Below, in pieces: positions 60,031-64,000 of a DNA stretch of 64,000 nucleotides. Made by a program: the position numbers and the translations under genes. The stretch is from NCBI GenBank assembly GCA_028023455.1, contig JAQFVV010006274.1:3288001-3352000 (forward strand), read 5' to 3'. Source of the stretch: Epiperipatus broadwayi (Eukaryota > Onychophora > Udeonychophora > Euonychophora > Peripatidae). The notes under the pieces were generated by a model, which searched no databases, had not been told where the DNA came from, and was given only the letters and a program-made list of their open reading frames with translations. The stretch's first letter is position 1. Every line of letters starts with the position of its first letter.

Positions 60031-62055
60031 ATATATCTATTCAATATTAAAAAATTATTTTCCATTTCATATATATAATTAGTAATTGTTTATATACAAG
60101 TGAAAAATAATTATATAGCATGTCAAATAAAAATTGCATACATATATTTTACTTCATTTTGTTTATCTAAAAATCACTAAAAATGTATGTCATAATTTTA
60201 ATAATTTATATTTTTTTATTTCTGTTGCAGATTATCATAATTTGAATTCCAAAGTAATTATAGAAAATTTTACTACAGACCAATAGATAAATATTTATTA
60301 AATGAAATTATTACTATATTATCATCATTATTGATCCTTAATTTTTTTTAATTGTAATATATATTTCTAAGTTTATTTGTAGTTTCAATTTTCAAAAACT
60401 TTTATAAATTTAACAAATTAACTTTATTTTTCTTAATAGCAGAATTTTTTTTTGGAAAGTTTTGTTCTTTTAATATTAACAAAATTCATTTTTATAATAG
60501 TAATAGTACCTACATTTTTAAATGTACATATATTTAAAGAAAATTAAGATCATATGATTAATCTGCTCAGAGACCATGTGACATTTGTGCATACAAGGGT
60601 GTTGTTGAATATAAGAATTCCGTTTAATCATCAAATAGATTCTGTTGTTTTTTTTATATTTCTTCTAACTTCATTCCAGGAACTTTTAGCCTTAAGTTTG
60701 TTTCTTATTACTGAATTAAATTACACATAATCATTTTTGCTTAACCATTTATTACTCTTGTTTTAATGAAAATAACTCTAAAATTAATAAAAATATTATT
60801 TCTAGTTGTAAAAAATAACTTAAAATAAATTAAATAACATTATCTAGATAAAACAAATGTTCAAAATTTTGTTTAAGTTTAATAATAACATTTTGAAGTT
60901 AATATCTTTTTTTAATTAAATGGCTCACATACCATGCATCAATTCAATTAATAATTGAGTCATCATCAAAATAAAAACGGACTAACATATTAACTATCTG
61001 AAATTAATCTATTACCTCTAGAATTGTTCTTGATTTATTAACAAGTTTACCATATATTTTTTTGTTTGACTTAAAAAATAAATAAAAATGAAAGCACTTT
61101 TGATATTAAAAAAATAATAACTAAAAAATTAACTCGAAAATACAAAGAAAATTGATATTTCTGTCAAAAAAAAAATCTTTTAAAAATTTAAACCAGAAAC
61201 TGGCAGCTAAATTAAAATAACTTAAGATATATTTTGACTAAAGTTTTGAAGTTTGCAAAAAAAAAAAAAAGGTAAAACGAGGCTTTTTAATTTTTGTTTG
61301 CGATTTTAAAAAAAGGTGAAGAGCAAATTCTAAGTGTTCACTTCATATTCTTCTTATTATTGCAGTCGTTATTGCTATATGTTTGTTGTATGGAAAGTAA
61401 CCATAAATGGGCTTCTTATTACCACATATCAGATAGCATAATAAAGTTACAGGCTTTTACTTATGAGTTTAAGACCAAGAAAGACCATAGGATTTCTAGT
61501 GACAGTTAATTAATAAATTGTTCTGGTGTTTTTTGAAGGAATGATAAATAACTGTGTGAAAACTCATTCGCGTTTGTATTTACAATTATGGCAGAAACTC
61601 ATCAGCATTGATGAGAATAAACAGAGAGTTTGAAAATTTTTCAGATTATGATCTAGGTTTCCAATTGATGATTACCTGATAATTTTTATTTATCTACCTT
61701 TAAGTAAATGATTGTGGATAGAAATTAAAAGAAGAACAGGGAACATTAAATAAGGCATTCTGAGTTTTAGGACGTTAGACCCAATATTTTTTAAAAAGAG
61801 AGATATACCTTATTATAAATGATATATATTGGAAAAACAAATGAAGAAAAATTTATTATAAATAAAAAATGGAAGAACATCATTTGTGGAGATTGATAGT
61901 ATATCAAATGAAATAGCAAGTTGTACAACTCATCAAATTCAGGTGTCTGCTCTAATGAGTGATGTAAGAATTAGAGTATTTTTATATGAATATACAGATT
62001 ATAGTTAATCAGATTATACCCCATTTTAAAAAAAATACGGGTCTTTTTACTTTTA
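60031..62055. other. AT-rich DNA, no firm feature
   Basis: A 39-codon stretch starting MESNHKWASYYH at about 61391 is less AT-biased than its surroundings but has no known domain. Far upstream parts of the decayed LINE that follows may lie in 61700-62055, but could not be aligned. Confidence 0.4.
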
Positions 62056-62059
62056 GAAA

Positions 62060-63430
62060 GGATCATACTCCTGAGAATAAATTTGGATATGAAGAAAAAT
62101 TGAAAAAGGGAAGTAGACTTGTATAATCTATGCAAAAAAGTTTATTTAAAAAAAAAAAATCTAAAGCTAAATGAATAGGTAAGCATTCAAAGGATGATAC
62201 AGCAGAGTTGGCATATATTTGATTAAAGAGTTGGATTATATTTGATTACCAGAAAGTATATATTTCAAGACAGTACTTAATATTTCACGCAGGAAATGGC
62301 AGGAAATGGATCGTGCAGGAAATGGGTCGTTGTCAACAAAAACTATTAAATACAAGATTACTATTTGATATCCCAATTAATATCACTAACCTTAGAAATA
62401 TTTCAGTAAATTTAAGTTAAAACTTCCAAATCATCTGATTCTCTACTAAGATCAGCTACACAAACTAGTAGGGACAATATGATAAATGAATTTGTAAAAA
62501 AAAAAAAAAAAAACTATTGAAGATAATAAAAGTATCAAAAGTAGTACACAACAGTAGCAATTACAAGAAAAAAATAATATAATTTTTTAAAAAAATGTAC
62601 ATTTAAGAGTTCTACAAAGAATTATATAATAATAAAGAATATCAAAATTAAATAACCCTCCATTTAACATATTGTTTGAAATGCCAAATATTTTAAAAGC
62701 AGTGGGTCATGAAGAATGAAAAAAACTCCAGATAATGATATTATTATTCATGTTTTAAAAGATTCAAGTGAGACTAACAAAGAATTTGTGGCAAAACTAT
62801 ATACCAAATATTTAAATAATATTGATGTACCAGATGATTAGAAGAATACAGAAATCATATTGATAATTAAGAATGGTAAAAATAAAATATAAAAAATTGC
62901 AAATCTATCTATCAGTTCTATATAAGATCATTATTAAAATTATTGCAAATAGTTAGAATTATAGACCAACCAATCAAACAGAAAACAAGCTGGATTTTAA
63001 AATAATTATAGTACAGTACAATCATAATGAATTTTTGCATAGGATTTGTACATTGCAAAAAAGCATTTGACTTCTAAGTACTTTTGCAGTGATTAAAACT
63101 TTAAAACTTCAGGACATATACCTAGGATGATATCAAATTCAGTAAAATATTTGTAAAAGTGTACTTGCAGTGTTTAGATTACATTGTAACACTAAGAAGA
63201 TTAATATCACGATAAATGCTACAAGAGAAAGTACTTGAAGCCTTTATTTATGATTGTTCCCATCCCTAGACCATTTACGAGCTATGGCTCTCTTCAGTGA
63301 GGTGCTAGGACAAGAAGATTAATATTATTAAGAGTGTATAATACAATGATTCTATATCTCTAAAACTTTTTATAGTAGATTGTCAATAAGTTTTTTATTA
63401 GTTAAAATGACAAACAGAGAGAACAAGAAT
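62060..63430 (+). pseudogene. Old, heavily decayed RTE-like LINE (endonuclease remnant to reverse transcriptase)
   Basis: Frames change often, but family blocks appear in order: NKFGYEEKLKKGSRLV (about 62079, compare GKFG.GERNERG.RL in RTE endonucleases), EFYKELYNNKEYQN (about 62609), KKTPDNDIIIHVLKD (about 62725), FVAKLYTKYLNNIDVPDD (about 62787), CIGFVHCKKAFD-like (about 63037, first catalytic block with Asp replaced) and SISLKLF (about 63350). It matches the copy at 47369 in order, with many stops. It is split by a 104-bp insertion at 63208-63311. One of the oldest insertions here. Confidence 0.75.
63208..63311 (-). mobile_element. 104-bp hammerhead-bearing insert with 14-bp target duplication
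   Basis: Bounded by perfect AAGAAGATTAATAT at 63194-63207 and 63312-63325, and it interrupts LINE coding sequence whose two halves read on across it. On the minus strand: CCTCA, CTGAAGA (complement of 63291-63297), hairpin GAGC-CATA-GCTC, GTAA in place of GAAA, then ATGGTC and TAGGG. CCTCA and TAGGG can pair as stem I, with the cleavage triplet GUC (complement of 63269-63271). Only one invariant core base is changed. The insert is too small to code for anything, so it was mobilised in trans. It is either a 5'-truncated PLE terminal repeat or a tiny ribozyme-bearing retroposon. Confidence 0.65.
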
Positions 63431-64000
63431 TAAATTTTACTAACAATAATAATAAAGGTCATTACTTTATGATCTAATCAAATTATCCCAACCTATTTCA
63501 TGCAAACTGACTATTCATATATACATTACAGGTAAATGGATACCAATCAATTACTTAAGTGATCTATAATGCTTAATGATAAATCAGATTAATATTGGTA
63601 CATTATAATAATATAGGGTAACTTTCACTATTCAGAAAACAGGTGTCATATATCTATTTTAAAAAATGATTTTTCATTTGGGAAATCATGTAACATTTGT
63701 GTACCAATAATGACAGAATTGAGCTGCAATACGGGGTTCTTTAGGTTTTGAATAAATGTCCTCTTAATATATTATAGTATTTTATATTTAGTGCTACATT
63801 ATAATTAGGCTTAGGATTTTTTAGGGAGGATAATCCATAATCCATTCAATTATCTATCCAATATTGATTGATAAATGAGTATCTAGCTAATCTTATTTGG
63901 AAATTAAAGATACAAAACGATCAATCCCTCACTATCTAGCATTTAGTAAGCTGATGAGTAACACCACCACCCCCCATCCCTCTTTAAAACGTTCTTGAAA
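63431..64000. other. AT-rich DNA, no feature seen
   Basis: No coding motif recognised. A CTGATGA word near 63953 was tested as a hammerhead core and rejected. The sequence is cut by the window edge. Confidence 0.45.

Noticed and set aside
61294-61509. 71-codon frame as a host gene
   Set aside because: No ATG at its start, no domain, and hydrophobic AT-driven composition in the first half.
63949-64000. CTGATGA near 63953 followed by AAAACG as a hammerhead core
   Set aside because: No complementary stem II between the two boxes and no GAA box; the intervening C-rich stretch cannot pair with itself.

Overview
The window looks like non-genic DNA from a large, repeat-rich animal genome. It is very AT-rich (about a quarter G+C by eye), has long (ATT)n and (TA)n microsatellites, and is packed with broken eukaryotic transposons: RTE-type LINEs, Penelope-like elements (PLEs) with GIY-YIG endonuclease remains, a piggyBac element, a tRNA-derived SINE and several hairpin MITEs. 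I found no convincing intact host gene and no bacterial-type features. The phylum cannot be fixed from the sequence; an invertebrate (mollusc, arthropod, flatworm or cnidarian) is plausible. All coordinates were read by eye, so repeat boundaries are good to about 10-20 bases unless a target-site duplication is given.

Layout. Positions 62-5300 form one giant imperfect foldback: two arms of about 2.3-2.9 kb meet head to head near 2955, the centre is made of two inverted copies of a LINE 3' end, and microsatellites flank the outside. 7.9-10.1 kb is an old relative of the 3' part of the piggyBac element found at 50 kb. 12.3-14.6 kb is a block that keeps more CpG than its surroundings and holds the only GC-balanced small ORF; a hAT-type MITE follows at 14.6-15.0 kb. 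15.6-34.8 kb carries copies of a 330-bp interspersed repeat (called repeat A here), a small hairpin with hammerhead-like arms, a 500-bp palindrome, a SINE with a 14-bp target duplication, and a coding-free pair of inverted PLE terminal repeats. 34.8-39.7 kb is featureless AT-rich DNA. 39.7-46.3 kb is a minus-strand mosaic of LINE and PLE pieces, interrupted by a 570-bp G-homopolymer block that looks like an assembly error. 47.4-48.9 kb is a 5'-truncated RTE LINE. 49.9-53.6 kb is a complete piggyBac element (TTAA flanks, 14-bp inverted ends) whose 595-codon transposase frame is spoiled only by three stop codons. 54.7-57.4 kb is a PLE with inverted terminal repeats, and 62.1-63.4 kb is a decayed RTE LINE that was itself hit by a 104-bp insert.

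The thread linking many of these parts is the hammerhead ribozyme fold. PLE terminal repeats here carry a CTGAAGA / stem II / GAAA core next to a tRNA-like block with A and B boxes, and the same kind of core recurs in the 16.8-kb hairpin, behind the GIY-YIG fragment at 45.8 kb, and in the 104-bp insert at 63.2 kb. Hammerheads in PLE terminal repeats are an established finding; the tRNA-like module beside them and the tiny free-standing insert with its own target duplication are the parts most worth checking.
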